Shown: positions 35,097 to 45,526, counted from the stretch's first letter. The stretch is 64,000 nt of DNA from JAYRSJ01 sp041920215 (GCA_041920215.1 JAYRSJ010000003.1:124001-188000); one strand, 5' to 3'. Notes: generated by a model not told the origin, from the sequence alone. Numbers and translations: made by a program.

Positions 35097-37154
35097 CTAT
35101 CCGGCGTTCTTCTTGGCCACCAGGGTCAGGATGTCGTAGCTGGCGACCAGCTCACCGCGCTGGTTCATCACCTGCACATCCCAGGCCACCACGCCCTGGG
35201 GCGGCTGGTCGGGGCGGTTGCCACGGTCGATGCGGCGCTTGCAGGTCAGGCGTGCCTGGATGGTGTCGCCGATCGCCACCGGATTGACGAAGCGCAGCGT
35301 GTCCAGGCCGTAGTTGGCCAGCACCGGGCCTGGCGCAGGCGAGACAAACAGGCCGGCCGCCGCCGAGAGCACGAAGTAGCCGTGCGCGATGCGCTGGCCG
35401 AACTGCGTGTCCTTGGCCGCGATCGCGTCGAAGTGCATATAGAAGAAATCGCCGGAGATGCCACCGAAGTTGACGATGTCGGCCTCGCTGACGGTGCGCC
35501 GGTGCGTCAGCAGGGAATCGCCGATCTGGATCTCCTCGAAGTACTTGCGGAAGGGATGGACCGCATCCTCCTGCACCTTGGCGCCGCGCTGGTATTCGCC
35601 GGTGATGGCGCTCAGCATGGTGGGCGAGCCCTGCACCGCGCAGCGCTGCAGATAGTGCTTGACCGCACGGGTGCCGCCCAGTTCCTCGCCGCCACCGGCG
35701 CGGCCGGGGCCGCCATGCTTGAGCATGGGCAGCGGCGAGCCATGGCCGGTGGACTCGGCCGCGGCCTCGCGGTCCAGCACCAGGATGCGGCCATGGAAGG
35801 CGGCCGCGTGATAGACGGCCTGGGCCGCGATCGCCGGCGTCTTGGTGACTACCGAGCCGACCAGGCTGCCGCGCCCCTTGGCGGCCAGGGCCAGGGCCTC
35901 GTCCAGCTCGCGGTAGGGCATCAGCGTGGAGACGGGGCCGAACGCCTCGACGTTATGCACCACCTCGTTGGCAAAGCCGTCGCGGCACAGCAGCAGCGTG
36001 GGCGCGAAGAAGGCGCCCTCACCGACGCCCTCGCCCTGCGGCGCGAAGCCGTCGCGCTCGCCATAGACAATCTCGTTGCCCTGGCTCAAGAGCGCCAGGC
36101 GCTCCGCCACATCGGCCTGCTGCTCCTTGGAGGCCAGCGCGCCCATGCGAACGCCCTCCAGCGCCGGGTCGCCGATCTTGATTTTGGCCAGACGCTCACG
36201 CAGCGCGGCAGCCACCGCGTCGATCAGCGGGGCCGGCACGATGGCGCGGCGTATCGCGGTGCACTTCTGGCCGGTCTTGGCGCTCATTTCGCGCGCCACT
36301 TCCTTGACGAAGAGCTCGAACTCCGGATCGCCGGCCTGCACATCGGGGCCCAGGATGGCGCAGTTGAGGCTGTCGGCCTCGGCGTTGAAGGGGATGGAGC
36401 GGCGCACCAGGTTCTGGTTGACCCGCAGCATCGCGGCGGTATCGGCCGAGCCGGTGAAGGTGACCACATCGGTCTCCTCCAGGCGGTCCAGCAGATCGCC
36501 CGAGCTGCCGACGATCAGCTGCAGGCTGCCGGCGGGCAGCAGGCCCGACTCCTGGATCAGGCGCACGCAGGCCTCGGCCACATAGGCGGTGGCGGTGGCC
36601 GGCTTGACGATGCAGGGCATGCCGGCGATGAAGCTGGGGGCGAACTTCTCCAGCATGCCCCACATCGGGAAATTGAAGGCATTGATATGCACCGCGACGC
36701 CGCGCTTGGGGACCAGCACATGCGAGCCGATGAACTGGCCCTGCTTGCCCAGGGCCTGGGCCGGGCCCTCGTGAACGATATTGCTGGAGGGCAGCTCGCG
36801 CCGGCTCATGCTGGCATAGGCAAACAAGGTGCCGATGCCGCCCTCGATATCGATCCAGGAGTCGGGCCGGGTGGCACCGGTATGGGCCGAGATCGTGTAG
36901 AGCAGCTCCTTGCGCTCCATCAGGTAGTTGCCCAGGGCCTTGAGGATGGCGGCGCGGCGCTGGAAATCCAGCTGCAGCAGGGCCGGCAAGGCCTTGCCGC
37001 GGGCAAAGGCCAGACTCTCGCCGAAGTCCAGCGTCTCGGCATGGGTCTGGGCCACGGCCCGGCCGTTGATCGCGCTGTGCAGCGCGCGGGCCGCGGTGCG
37101 GCCGATCCAGCGATCGGCGATCAGGCTTTGAAGGACAGGGGCTTGTGCACTCAT
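35097..37154 (-). CDS. paaZ: PaaZ: oxepin-CoA hydrolase / semialdehyde dehydrogenase
   Basis: A 685-residue two-domain enzyme that opens the oxepin-CoA ring and oxidises the resulting aldehyde. The N-terminal aldehyde dehydrogenase has VHINAFNFPMWGMLEKFAPS, VVTFTGSADTAAML, and the catalytic Cys in TGQKCTAIRRA. The C-terminal MaoC hotdog hydratase (from about residue 525) has FGGISGDFFYMHFD and AHGYFVLSAAAGL. Both domains look intact, so a complete PaaZ. It stands apart from the main paa operon behind a terminator at 37203-37238. Confidence 0.95.
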   Translation of the reverse strand: MSAQAPVLQSLIADRWIGRTAARALHSAINGRAVAQTHAETLDFGESLAFARGKALPALLQLDFQRRAAILKALGNYLMERKELLYTISAHTGATRPDSWIDIEGGIGTLFAYASMSRRELPSSNIVHEGPAQALGKQGQFIGSHVLVPKRGVAVHINAFNFPMWGMLEKFAPSFIAGMPCIVKPATATAYVAEACVRLIQESGLLPAGSLQLIVGSSGDLLDRLEETDVVTFTGSADTAAMLRVNQNLVRRSIPFNAEADSLNCAILGPDVQAGDPEFELFVKEVAREMSAKTGQKCTAIRRAIVPAPLIDAVAAALRERLAKIKIGDPALEGVRMGALASKEQQADVAERLALLSQGNEIVYGERDGFAPQGEGVGEGAFFAPTLLLCRDGFANEVVHNVEAFGPVSTLMPYRELDEALALAAKGRGSLVGSVVTKTPAIAAQAVYHAAAFHGRILVLDREAAAESTGHGSPLPMLKHGGPGRAGGGEELGGTRAVKHYLQRCAVQGSPTMLSAITGEYQRGAKVQEDAVHPFRKYFEEIQIGDSLLTHRRTVSEADIVNFGGISGDFFYMHFDAIAAKDTQFGQRIAHGYFVLSAAAGLFVSPAPGPVLANYGLDTLRFVNPVAIGDTIQARLTCKRRIDRGNRPDQPPQGVVAWDVQVMNQRGELVASYDILTLVAKKNAG

Positions 37155-37202
37155 GGCGGCGCTCGTCTTGGCAGAGGGGGAAGGAAAGAGGAAGGACGGG
37201 GC

Positions 37203-37238
37203 AAAAGCGCGGAGCCTGGCCGCAGCCAGGCTCCGCGC
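37203..37238 (-). terminator. Intrinsic terminator between the binding-protein gene and paaZ
   Basis: A perfect 14-bp stem, GCGCGGAGCCTGGC with its complement (37207-37220 and 37225-37238) around a four-base loop, followed on the minus strand by TTTT (37203-37206). It lies 14 bases past the stop of the substrate-binding protein gene and would separate the paaG-to-binding-protein transcript from paaZ. Confidence 0.88.
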
Positions 37239-37251
37239 CGGGCTCAGGCGC

Positions 37252-38412
37252 TTACTGGACGAACTTCCAGGCGCCGTTCTCGATCTTGACCATCACGCGG
37301 GCGCGCTGGTCCAGGCCCAGGTGGTCGGTGGGCGACATGCTGAACACGCCATGGGCGCCCGGCATCTCCTTGACGCCCTCCAGCGCGTCACGCAGCGCGG
37401 CGCGGAAGGCCGGCGTGCCCGGCTGGGCCTTCTTCAGCGCCACCGGCACGGCGGCCTGCAGCAGCAGGCCGGCATCCCAGGCGTGACCGCCGAAGGTGCT
37501 GACCGAGCCCTTGCCGAAGGCGGCCTCGTACTTGGCCACATACTCGGCCGCGCTCTTCTTGGCCGGATGGTTGGCAGGCAGCTGGTTCACCACCAGCACC
37601 GGGCCGGAGGGCAGGAAGGTGCCTTCGACGTCCTTGCCGCCGACGCGCAGGAAGTCGTTATTGGCCACGCCATGGGTCTGGTAGAAGTGACCCTTGAAGC
37701 CACGCTCCTTCAGCGCCTTCTGCGGCAGCACAGCCGGCGTGCCGGAAGCGCCGATCAGCACCGCATCCGGCTTGGCCGCCACCAGCTTCAGCACCTGGCC
37801 GGTGACCGAGGTGTCGTTGCGGTTGTAGCGCTCGTTGGCGACGATCTTCAGGCCCTTGATGCCGGCGATCTTGGCGAACTCCTGGTACCAGCCCTCGCCA
37901 TAGGCGTCGGCAAAGCCGATATAGGCGGCCGTCTTGACGCCCTTGTCCACCATGTGCTGGACAATGGCAAGGGCCATCATGATGTCGTTCTGCGGGGTCT
38001 TGAAGACCCAGCGCTTCTTGTCGTCGACCGGCTCGACGATGCGGGCCGAGGCGGCCATCGAGATCATCGGCGTCTGGCCCTCGGCCACCGCATCGATCAT
38101 CGCCAGCGAGTTGGGCGTCACGGTGGAGCCGATCACCACATCGACCTTGTGCTCGGTGATGAACTTGCGGGTGTTGGAGACGGCCGAGGTGGTGTCGGAG
38201 GCATCGTCCAGCACGATGTAGTTGACCTTCTGGCCCGCGATGGTGGTGGGCATCAGGGTGAAGGTGTTCTTCTCCGGGATGCCCAGCGAGGCGGCCGGGC
38301 CGGTGGCCGAGACGGTCACGCCGACATTGATGTCGGCAAAAGCGCTGCCCAGCAGCGTGGCGCCGGCGGCCAGGGCCAGCAGGGTCTTCTTGATCAAGCC
38401 TTTGTTCTTCAT
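37252..38412 (-). CDS. Periplasmic branched-chain amino acid-type ABC substrate-binding protein
   Basis: A 386-residue LivK/Leu-Ile-Val-type binding protein. The signal peptide MKNKGLIKKTLLALAAGATL ends at SAFA-DINVGV. Periplasmic-binding motifs are present (VTVSATGPAASLGIPEKN, VVIGSTVTPNSLAMIDAVAEG). Start at 38412 follows CAGGAG and gives a normal signal sequence. Proteins of this clade in aromatic-degradation clusters bind aromatic acids; phenylacetate or a relative is the likely ligand here, by context. No permease or ATPase genes accompany it in the window. It lies 81 bp downstream of paaR. Confidence 0.87.
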   Translation of the reverse strand: MKNKGLIKKTLLALAAGATLLGSAFADINVGVTVSATGPAASLGIPEKNTFTLMPTTIAGQKVNYIVLDDASDTTSAVSNTRKFITEHKVDVVIGSTVTPNSLAMIDAVAEGQTPMISMAASARIVEPVDDKKRWVFKTPQNDIMMALAIVQHMVDKGVKTAAYIGFADAYGEGWYQEFAKIAGIKGLKIVANERYNRNDTSVTGQVLKLVAAKPDAVLIGASGTPAVLPQKALKERGFKGHFYQTHGVANNDFLRVGGKDVEGTFLPSGPVLVVNQLPANHPAKKSAAEYVAKYEAAFGKGSVSTFGGHAWDAGLLLQAAVPVALKKAQPGTPAFRAALRDALEGVKEMPGAHGVFSMSPTDHLGLDQRARVMVKIENGAWKFVQ

Positions 38413-38493
38413 GCCTTGTCTCCTGTGTGTAGTCAGTCTGTGGGTCAATGAAAGGAAAGAATGGAAAAACCTGGGAGCCCGGATGCTCGCCGC

Positions 38494-39111
38494 TCAAGCC
38501 TTCGTGGGGCTTGCATCGGGCCGGACCGCTGCCAGGCCGCCGAAGAAGAGATCGGCCACCATGGGCGCCACCGACTCGTAGCTCAGTTCGCCGTCCGGCT
38601 TCAACCAGGTGAAGGTCCAGTTGATCATGCCAAAGAGCAGCATGGTCAGGGGCTTGTGCAGCCTCACGCCCTGCAGCTCGGGGCGCACAGCGGCCACCGC
38701 ATCGGCGAAGGCCGTCACCACCTGGCGCTCCACCGCCAGCAGCCGCGCCTGGTCCTCGTCCTGCAGGAACTTGACATCCTCGGTCAGCACCCGGTGCTGG
38801 TACTGGGCCTGTCCGTACTCGCCGACGAAGCGGTGGATCAGCGCGCGCAGATGCGGCTCGGGCGCCAGGTCTTGCGCCCGCACCTCCTCGACCAGCTCGG
38901 CCAGGCGCTGCACATGGCTCTCGCAGATCTGCATCAGCAGCTCATGCTTGTCGCGCACATAGTGGTAGAGGGTGGGCTTGCTCACCGCGCAGGCCTCGGC
39001 GACCTGGTTCATCGAGGTGCCGGGGTAGCCCTGCTTGGCGAACAGCTGCGCCGCCTGCACGAGGATGGCCTCGCGGGTGGCATCGAATCCGGGGGCTCGA
39101 CCTCGGGCCAT
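38494..39111 (-). CDS. paaR: TetR-family regulator, probably PaaR
   Basis: A 205-residue TetR repressor. The DNA-binding domain is ILVQAAQLFAKQGYPGTSMNQVAEACAVSKPTLYHYVRDKHELL; the C-terminal ligand domain is of the TetR_C type. Position between paaE and the binding-protein gene on the same strand, plus the perfect 14-bp palindrome before paaG, identify it as PaaR, which is known in betaproteobacteria to repress paa genes until phenylacetyl-CoA binds. The start is at 39111, eleven bases past the paaE stop. Confidence 0.87.
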   Translation of the reverse strand: MARGRAPGFDATREAILVQAAQLFAKQGYPGTSMNQVAEACAVSKPTLYHYVRDKHELLMQICESHVQRLAELVEEVRAQDLAPEPHLRALIHRFVGEYGQAQYQHRVLTEDVKFLQDEDQARLLAVERQVVTAFADAVAAVRPELQGVRLHKPLTMLLFGMINWTFTWLKPDGELSYESVAPMVADLFFGGLAAVRPDASPTKA

Positions 39112-39121
39112 CTAGGGCGTC

Positions 39122-40201
39122 TCAGCGTTCGTCAAAGGAGATCACCACGCGCGGCGTCAGCGCATGGGCCTGGCAGCTGAGGATGTAGCCCGCCGCCACC
39201 TCGTGCTTCTCCAGTGCGAAGTTCTTGTCCATCCGTACCTGGCCCTCGATCAGCTTGCAGCGGCAGGTCGAGCAGACCCCGCTCTTGCAGGAGAACGGCA
39301 CCTCCAGCCCGGCCCGGGCGGCGGCGTCCAGCAGGCTGGGATCGCTCTTGCTGAACTCGAACTCGCGCGCCACGCCGTCGCGTATCAGCGTGACGCGGGC
39401 ACTGTCGGCATCCTCGGCGCGCACCTCGTGCGGCGCCGGCTTGCCCTGCTGCATCTCCACCGTGCCGAAGCGCTCGATATGGATGCACTCTTGCGGTACA
39501 CCGGCGGCCAGCAGCGCCGCCTCGGCCTCGTCATTGACCTGGTAGGGTCCGCAGATGAAGGCCTCGGAGATGCTGGCCGGGTCCACCAGGGCGCCGAGGA
39601 ACTCGGCGATCTTCTCGCGATTGAGCATGCCGGCCATCAGCGGCGAGTCGACCTGCTCGTCGCTGAACACATGGTGCAGCGAGACCCGCGTCAGGTACTG
39701 GTTCTTCAGGTCCTCGATCTCTTCCTTGAACATGGTCGAGGCCTGGCGGCGGTTGCCGTAGATCAGCGTGAAGCGGCTGGCCGGCTCCTTGGCCAGCACC
39801 GTCTTCATGATGGACAGGATGGGCGTGATGCCGGAGCCGCCGGCAATGCCCACATAGTGGCGCTCGGCCCGGGCATCCAGCGGCACGAAGAAGCGGCCCT
39901 GGGGCGGGAAGACCTGGATCACATCGCCGGCCTTGAGCTTTGTGTTGACCCAGTTGCTGAACTTGCCGCCCTTGACCTTGCGCACACCCACCCGCAGCTC
40001 GCCGTCGTCGACGCCGGCGCAGATCGAGTAGGAGCGGCGCAGGTCCTCGCCGTCCACGTCGGCGCGCAGGGTCAGGTATTGCCCCTGGGTGAAGCTGAAG
40101 AGCTCGGCCTCGGCCGGCGGCACATCGAAGCTGACGATCACGGCTTCTTCGGTATCGGGGCGTACCTCACGCACGCGCAGCGGATGGAAGTGCAGGCTCA
40201 T
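39122..40201 (-). CDS. paaE: Phenylacetyl-CoA epoxidase reductase subunit PaaE
   Basis: A 359-residue NAD(P)H oxidoreductase that feeds electrons to the PaaA di-iron centre. It has an FAD-binding beta-barrel (GQYLTLRADVDGEDLRRSYSIC), a nucleotide-binding domain (GIAGGSGITPILSIMKTVL), and a C-terminal plant-type [2Fe-2S] domain with CKSGVCSTCRCKLIEG plus the distal Cys in ILSCQAH. Length and order are as in other PaaE proteins. It starts three bases after paaD. Confidence 0.95.
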   Translation of the reverse strand: MSLHFHPLRVREVRPDTEEAVIVSFDVPPAEAELFSFTQGQYLTLRADVDGEDLRRSYSICAGVDDGELRVGVRKVKGGKFSNWVNTKLKAGDVIQVFPPQGRFFVPLDARAERHYVGIAGGSGITPILSIMKTVLAKEPASRFTLIYGNRRQASTMFKEEIEDLKNQYLTRVSLHHVFSDEQVDSPLMAGMLNREKIAEFLGALVDPASISEAFICGPYQVNDEAEAALLAAGVPQECIHIERFGTVEMQQGKPAPHEVRAEDADSARVTLIRDGVAREFEFSKSDPSLLDAAARAGLEVPFSCKSGVCSTCRCKLIEGQVRMDKNFALEKHEVAAGYILSCQAHALTPRVVISFDER

Positions 40202-40204
40202 GAT

Positions 40205-40726
40205 TTATATGGGTTTGAAGTGTTCAAAAGGCTCGCGGCAGCTGAGGCAGCGGTACAGGGCCTTGCAGGCGGTGGAGCCGAAGGCCGAGAGCTTCTCGGT
40301 CTGTTCGGAACCACAGCGCGGGCAGGCCAGCTTGGCCAGCGAGGCGCGATGCACCAGGCGTATCGGCTGGGCCTGGCCAGGAGCGGCAGGCCCCGGAGGG
40401 GCAATGCCATAGGCCTTGAGCTTGGCCTTGCCCGCCTCGCTGATCCAGTCGGTGGTCCAGGCCGGCGCGCGCTGCATCGTGATCTGGATCTCGCCGAAGG
40501 CGGCCAGCGCGGCCCGCACATTGTCCTGGATCAGCTCGGTGGCCGGGCAGCCGCTGTAGGTGGGCGTCAGCACCACCTCCAGGCCGCCGGCGGTCTCCCT
40601 GAGGTCGCGCACGATGCCCAGCTCGTCCAGCGAGATCACCGGCACCTCGGGGTCGGGGATCTGGCGCAGCACTTCCCAGGCAGCCTCGAGGCGCCCGCAG
40701 CTGTTGGCGATCGGCCGCTCGCTCAT
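40205..40726 (-). CDS. paaD: PaaD, Fe-S maturation factor for phenylacetyl-CoA epoxidase
   Basis: A 173-residue PaaD. The N-terminal part is a MIP18/SufT-like domain (VLRQIPDPEVPVISLDELGIV and LTPTYSGCPATELIQ); the C-terminus has a four-Cys metal site, CPRCGSEQ and CLSCREPF. I chose ATG 40726 since the frame upstream is antisense to paaC. The start follows the paaC stop by four bases. PaaD is needed for epoxidase activity but is not a subunit of the purified complex. Confidence 0.93.
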   Translation of the reverse strand: MSERPIANSCGRLEAAWEVLRQIPDPEVPVISLDELGIVRDLRETAGGLEVVLTPTYSGCPATELIQDNVRAALAAFGEIQITMQRAPAWTTDWISEAGKAKLKAYGIAPPGPAAPGQAQPIRLVHRASLAKLACPRCGSEQTEKLSAFGSTACKALYRCLSCREPFEHFKPI

Positions 40727-40730
40727 GGTC

Positions 40731-41507
40731 TCACCAGACGCCACCGGGGTAGGCGCGCTGCAGATACTGCATCTCGGCCAGCATATGGCCCATATGCTCG
40801 CTGTGGATGCCGACCCGGCCGGCCGGCACATAGCTGCTCGGCTTGGGCTGGGCCAGGCCGGCCTCGCCGAGGATCTCGTCCATCGCGGCCTGCCAGTCGG
40901 CCTTGAGCTCGCTCCAGGCCGGGCCCAGCCGGCTGTGCACCGCGGCGGCGTCCACCGCATCGTCAGCGAACAGCTCGTTGAAATAGGGCCACAGCGTGGC
41001 CAGAGCCGCTTCCATGCGCGCTTTCGATTCGGCCGTGCCGTCACCCAGGCGCAGCATCCAGTCGGCCGCATGCTGCTGGTGATACTGCGCCTCCTTGAGC
41101 GCCTTGCCGGCAATCGCCGCCACCTCGGTATCGCTGGACGACTGCAGGCGCTGCCACAGGCCCAGCAGCCAGGTGGCCACCGCGAAATTGCGCGCGGTGG
41201 TGAAGGCGAAATCACCGCGCGGCAATTCCATCAGCACCGGATTGAAGTACTGGCGCTCGTCGCGCAGAAAGGCCAGCTGATCCTCGTCATGGCCCTGGCC
41301 ATCGAGCTGTCCGGCCCGGGTCAGCAGACCGCGCGCCTGGCCCACCAGATCCAGCGCCATATTGGTCAGCGCCAGATCCTCCTCCAGGATGGGACCATGG
41401 CCGCACCATTCGCCCAGGCGCTGGCTGAGGATCAGGCAGCTGTCGGCAATGCGCAGCAGGTAGCGTACGTCGGCCTTGTCGCCGACCTTGATCGATTGAG
41501 TGCTCAT
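40731..41507 (-). CDS. paaC: Phenylacetyl-CoA epoxidase structural subunit PaaC
   Basis: A 258-residue ferritin-like protein. It pairs with PaaA and lacks the catalytic di-iron role. RYLLRIADSCLILSQRLGEW, MALDLVGQARGLL, and EAQYHQQHAADWMLRLGDGT are typical. ATG 41507 gives the standard N-terminus. The stop overlaps nothing; four bases separate it from paaD. Ten bases separate it from paaB upstream. Confidence 0.94.
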   Translation of the reverse strand: MSTQSIKVGDKADVRYLLRIADSCLILSQRLGEWCGHGPILEEDLALTNMALDLVGQARGLLTRAGQLDGQGHDEDQLAFLRDERQYFNPVLMELPRGDFAFTTARNFAVATWLLGLWQRLQSSSDTEVAAIAGKALKEAQYHQQHAADWMLRLGDGTAESKARMEAALATLWPYFNELFADDAVDAAAVHSRLGPAWSELKADWQAAMDEILGEAGLAQPKPSSYVPAGRVGIHSEHMGHMLAEMQYLQRAYPGGVW

Positions 41508-41517
41508 CGCCCTGCCC

Positions 41518-41823
41518 TTACATATGGTTGACGGATTCAGGCAGCTCGTAGAAGGTCGGGTGGCGGTACACCTTGTCTTCCATCGGGTCGAAATACATGC
41601 CCTTCTCGCCCGGGTCGGAGGCGACGATCTGGCTGGACAGCACCACCCAGATGCTGGTGCCTTCCTGACGACGGGTATAGACCTCGCGCGCCAGCTGCAC
41701 CGCCATCTTGGCGTCGGCCGCATGCAGGCTGCCGCAATGCTTGTGGTCCAGGCCGGCCTTGCTGCGCACGAAGACCTCCCACAGAGGCCATTCGTTCTTC
41801 GGGGCTTGTTGTGCGTTGCTCAT
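41518..41823 (-). CDS. paaB: Phenylacetyl-CoA epoxidase subunit PaaB
   Basis: A 101-residue small subunit. EWPLWEVFVRSKAGLDHKHCGSLHA is the strongly conserved PaaB N-terminus, and VYTRRQEGTSIWVVLSSQI follows. PaaB bridges PaaAC heterodimers in the epoxidase complex. Start at 41823 follows GAGGAG-like sequence; the open frame runs further upstream as paaA antisense shadow. Confidence 0.95.
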   Translation of the reverse strand: MSNAQQAPKNEWPLWEVFVRSKAGLDHKHCGSLHAADAKMAVQLAREVYTRRQEGTSIWVVLSSQIVASDPGEKGMYFDPMEDKVYRHPTFYELPESVNHM

Positions 41824-41843
41824 GGTGTGGGGCTCCTCGGGGC

Positions 41844-42845
41844 TCAGGCGGCTTGCGCCTTGGTGGCTTGTTTGCGGGCATGGGCCAGGGCGGCTTCGCG
41901 CACCCAGGCACCCTCGTCCCAGGCCTTGACGCGGGCGGCCAGGCGTTCGCGGTTGCAGGGGCCGTCGCCGCCCACCACGCGCCAGAACTCGGCCCAGTCG
42001 ATGCGGCCGAACTGGTAGTGCTCGGTCTGGGCATTCCATTTCAGATCGGGGTCGGGCACGGTCACGCCCAGCACCTCGGCCTGCGGAATGGTCGCGTCAA
42101 CGAACTTCTGGCGCAGATCGTCGTTGCTGATGCGCTTGATGCCCCAGCGCATCGACTGCTCGGAGTTCGGCGAATCCTTGTCCTCGGGGCCGAACATCAT
42201 CAGCGAGGGCCACCACCAGCGGTTGACCGCGTCCTGCACCATGGCCTTCTGCTCGGCCGTGCCCTTTTGCATCATCACCAGCAGGCTCTCGTAGCCCTGG
42301 CGCTGGTGGAAGCTCTCCTCGCGGCAGATGCGGATCATCGCGCGCGCATAGGGCGCATAGCTGCAGCGACACAGCGGCACCTGGTTCATGATGGCCGCGC
42401 CATCGACCAGCCAGCCGATCACGCCGATATCGGCCCAGCTGAGCGTCGGGTAGTTGAAGATCGAGCTGTACTTGGCCTTGCCACTGTGCAGCGCGTCCAG
42501 CATCTGGTCGCGGCTGGTGCCCAGGGTCTCGGCGGCCGAGTACAGATAGAGGCCATGGCCGCCCTCGTCCTGCACCTTGGCCAAGAGGATGGCCTTGCGC
42601 TTCAGCGTGGGCGCCCGGGTGATCCAGTTGCCCTCGGGCAGCATGCCGACGATCTCGGAATGCGCGTGCTGGCTGATCTGGCGCACCAGGGTCTTGCGGT
42701 AATGCTCGGGCATCCAGTCCTTGGCCTCGACGAACTCGCCGGCGCCCACGCGGGCCTCGAAGGCCTCGTTGCGCTGCGCGTCCTCGGCGCTCTGGATCTT
42801 GGCTGCCTGGTCCTGCGGACCGACGCTCATGGCCTGGGTGTACAT
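41844..42845 (-). CDS. paaA: Phenylacetyl-CoA epoxidase catalytic subunit PaaA
   Basis: A 333-residue di-iron oxygenase subunit that epoxidises the ring of phenylacetyl-CoA. KVQDEGGHGLYLYSAAETLG holds part of the carboxylate/His iron-binding set, along with ICREESFHQRQGYESLL and the substrate-binding MPEHYRKTLVRQISQHAHSE. Length is normal. It follows paaK by 12 bases and precedes paaB by 20. Confidence 0.95.
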   Translation of the reverse strand: MYTQAMSVGPQDQAAKIQSAEDAQRNEAFEARVGAGEFVEAKDWMPEHYRKTLVRQISQHAHSEIVGMLPEGNWITRAPTLKRKAILLAKVQDEGGHGLYLYSAAETLGTSRDQMLDALHSGKAKYSSIFNYPTLSWADIGVIGWLVDGAAIMNQVPLCRCSYAPYARAMIRICREESFHQRQGYESLLVMMQKGTAEQKAMVQDAVNRWWWPSLMMFGPEDKDSPNSEQSMRWGIKRISNDDLRQKFVDATIPQAEVLGVTVPDPDLKWNAQTEHYQFGRIDWAEFWRVVGGDGPCNRERLAARVKAWDEGAWVREAALAHARKQATKAQAA

Positions 42846-42857
42846 GCTCGCAACTCC

Positions 42858-44168
<1,311 letters not shown>

Positions 44169-44172
44169 GGTT

Positions 44173-44613
44173 TCACTCCTGGGCAAGACCTGGCACCACG
44201 GGCTTGCCCTTGATGCGGTAGGACCGGCCGCGGAACACGGCCACCAGCTCGTCGCGCTGGTTGCTGATGCGGATGTCGTAGACGCCGGTACGACCGGCGA
44301 GCGAAACCTCTTGGGCAACGGCGGTCAGCCTGTCGCCCAGGCGGGCCGGCGCGACAATGTCGATCGCAAAGCCCGAGGCCACCGTCAACTCGTTGTAGGA
44401 GTTGCAGGCGAAAGCAAAGGCCGAGTCGGCCAGCGTGGTGATGAGGCCGCCATGGCAGATCTCGAAGCCATTGAGCATGTCCTCGCGCACCGTCATCGTC
44501 AGCGTCGCGGCGCCCGGCGCGATCGCCAGGATCTCCATGCCCAGGCCCTTGGAGGCGCGATCGTTCGCGAACATGCCGTCGCGAACGGCCTCGGCTATCT
44601 GTTGTGCATTCAT
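44173..44613 (-). CDS. paaI: Hydroxyphenylacetyl-CoA thioesterase PaaI
   Basis: A 146-residue hotdog-fold thioesterase. GFEICHGGLITTLADSAFAFA is the active-site region with the HGG of the PaaI family. It hydrolyses dead-end or surplus aryl-CoA esters, recycling CoA. It is second in the operon; its stop lies four bases before the paaK start and its start seven bases after the paaG stop. Confidence 0.94.
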   Translation of the reverse strand: MNAQQIAEAVRDGMFANDRASKGLGMEILAIAPGAATLTMTVREDMLNGFEICHGGLITTLADSAFAFACNSYNELTVASGFAIDIVAPARLGDRLTAVAQEVSLAGRTGVYDIRISNQRDELVAVFRGRSYRIKGKPVVPGLAQE

Positions 44614-44619
44614 CGTGAT

Positions 44620-45435
44620 TCAGCGGTCCTTGAATTGCGGCGGGCGCTTTTCCATGAAGGCCTGCACGCCCTCGCGGTAGTCGGCGGCAAAGCCCAGCTG
44701 GCTCTGCATCATCGATTCCAGCTTCAGCGCGTCTTCCAGCTCCAGACCCATGGCCTCGTCGATCAGGCGGCGCGTCTCGACCAGCGCGCGGGTGGGCAGG
44801 GCCGCCAGCTTCTGGGCGGTCAGCAGCGCCGCGGGCGCCAGCTCGGCATCGGGCACGCAGCGGGCGATCAGGCCCAGCTGCGCCGCCTCGGCCGCCGGCA
44901 GCTTCTCGCCCAGCAGCGCCAGCTGCAGCGCCTTGGCCCGGCCCAGCAGGCGCGGCAGCAGCCAGGTGCCGGCACAGTCGGGGATCAGGCCGATCTTGGA
45001 AAAGGCCTGGATGAAGCTGGCCGACTCGGCGGCGATGACGATGTCGCAACCCAGTGCGAAGTTGGCGCCGGCGCCGGCCGCCACGCCATTGACCGCGCAG
45101 ACCACCGGCACCGGCATGGCGCGCAGCTGCAGGACCAGCGGGATGTAGTAGTTGTCCAGCAGATGGCCGATGTCCTTGGGCGGCAGTGCCGGATCGGCCT
45201 CGGGCTTGATCAGCGGGTCGCTGAGATCCTGGCCGGCACAGAAGGCGCGCCCGGCGCCGCTGATCAGCACCGCGCGCACCGTGCTGTCGGCGCCCGCATC
45301 CTCCAGGGCCTGGCGCAGCTGCGCCAGCAGTTGGGCGGTGAAGGCATTGAGCGCCGCCGGACGATTCAGCGTCAGCAGGCGCACCGCGCCTTCCTGGCTG
45401 ATCTGGAGGGGGGACTCGGGAGAAACACTCATCAT
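44620..45435 (-). CDS. paaG: 1,2-epoxyphenylacetyl-CoA isomerase PaaG
   Basis: A 271-residue enoyl-CoA hydratase/isomerase-fold protein that converts the epoxide to oxepin-CoA. LTLNRPAALNAFTAQLL, GAGRAFCAGQDLSD (oxyanion-hole region), and VCAVNGVAAGAGANFALGCD are intact, and KRPPQFKDR ends the protein as in PaaG. First gene of the minus-strand paa operon, behind a sigma-70-like promoter and a palindrome. ATG 45435 or 45432 are both possible. paaF, which is similar, was considered, but the Asp of AGQDLSD and operon position favour PaaG. Confidence 0.9.
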   Translation of the reverse strand: MMSVSPESPLQISQEGAVRLLTLNRPAALNAFTAQLLAQLRQALEDAGADSTVRAVLISGAGRAFCAGQDLSDPLIKPEADPALPPKDIGHLLDNYYIPLVLQLRAMPVPVVCAVNGVAAGAGANFALGCDIVIAAESASFIQAFSKIGLIPDCAGTWLLPRLLGRAKALQLALLGEKLPAAEAAQLGLIARCVPDAELAPAALLTAQKLAALPTRALVETRRLIDEAMGLELEDALKLESMMQSQLGFAADYREGVQAFMEKRPPQFKDR

Positions 45436-45481
45436 GGCCTCGCTGCCGGCTGGGTTTGTTGACCGGCCTCAAACACTCTTG

Positions 45482-45495
45482 ACCGACCGGTCGGT
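45482..45495. promoter_or_regulatory. Perfect palindrome ACCGACCGGTCGGT, predicted PaaR operator
   Basis: A 14-bp perfect palindrome in the 180-bp divergent gap between paaG and paaY. It starts two bases after the -10 of the predicted paaG promoter, covering the likely transcription start, so binding there would block paaG. TetR regulators bind such palindromes and PaaR is encoded in the same cluster. The match to published PaaR boxes is from memory and is not checked. Confidence 0.8.
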
Positions 45496-45497
45496 AG

Positions 45498-45526
45498 ATC
45501 GTAAGGTCCGCATTGATCTGGCGCAA
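45498..45526 (-). promoter_or_regulatory. Sigma-70-like promoter for paaG
   Basis: On the minus strand TTGCGC (45521-45526) and TACGAT (45498-45503) are 17 bp apart; the first shares 3 and the second 4 bases with consensus. The -10 abuts the palindrome at 45482-45495. Reasonable but weak on sequence alone; position supports it. Confidence 0.6.

Noticed and set aside
34872..37289. Plus-strand open frame of 805 codons opposite paaZ
   Set aside because: Antisense shadow of a gene with intact ALDH and MaoC motifs; no recognisable domain.
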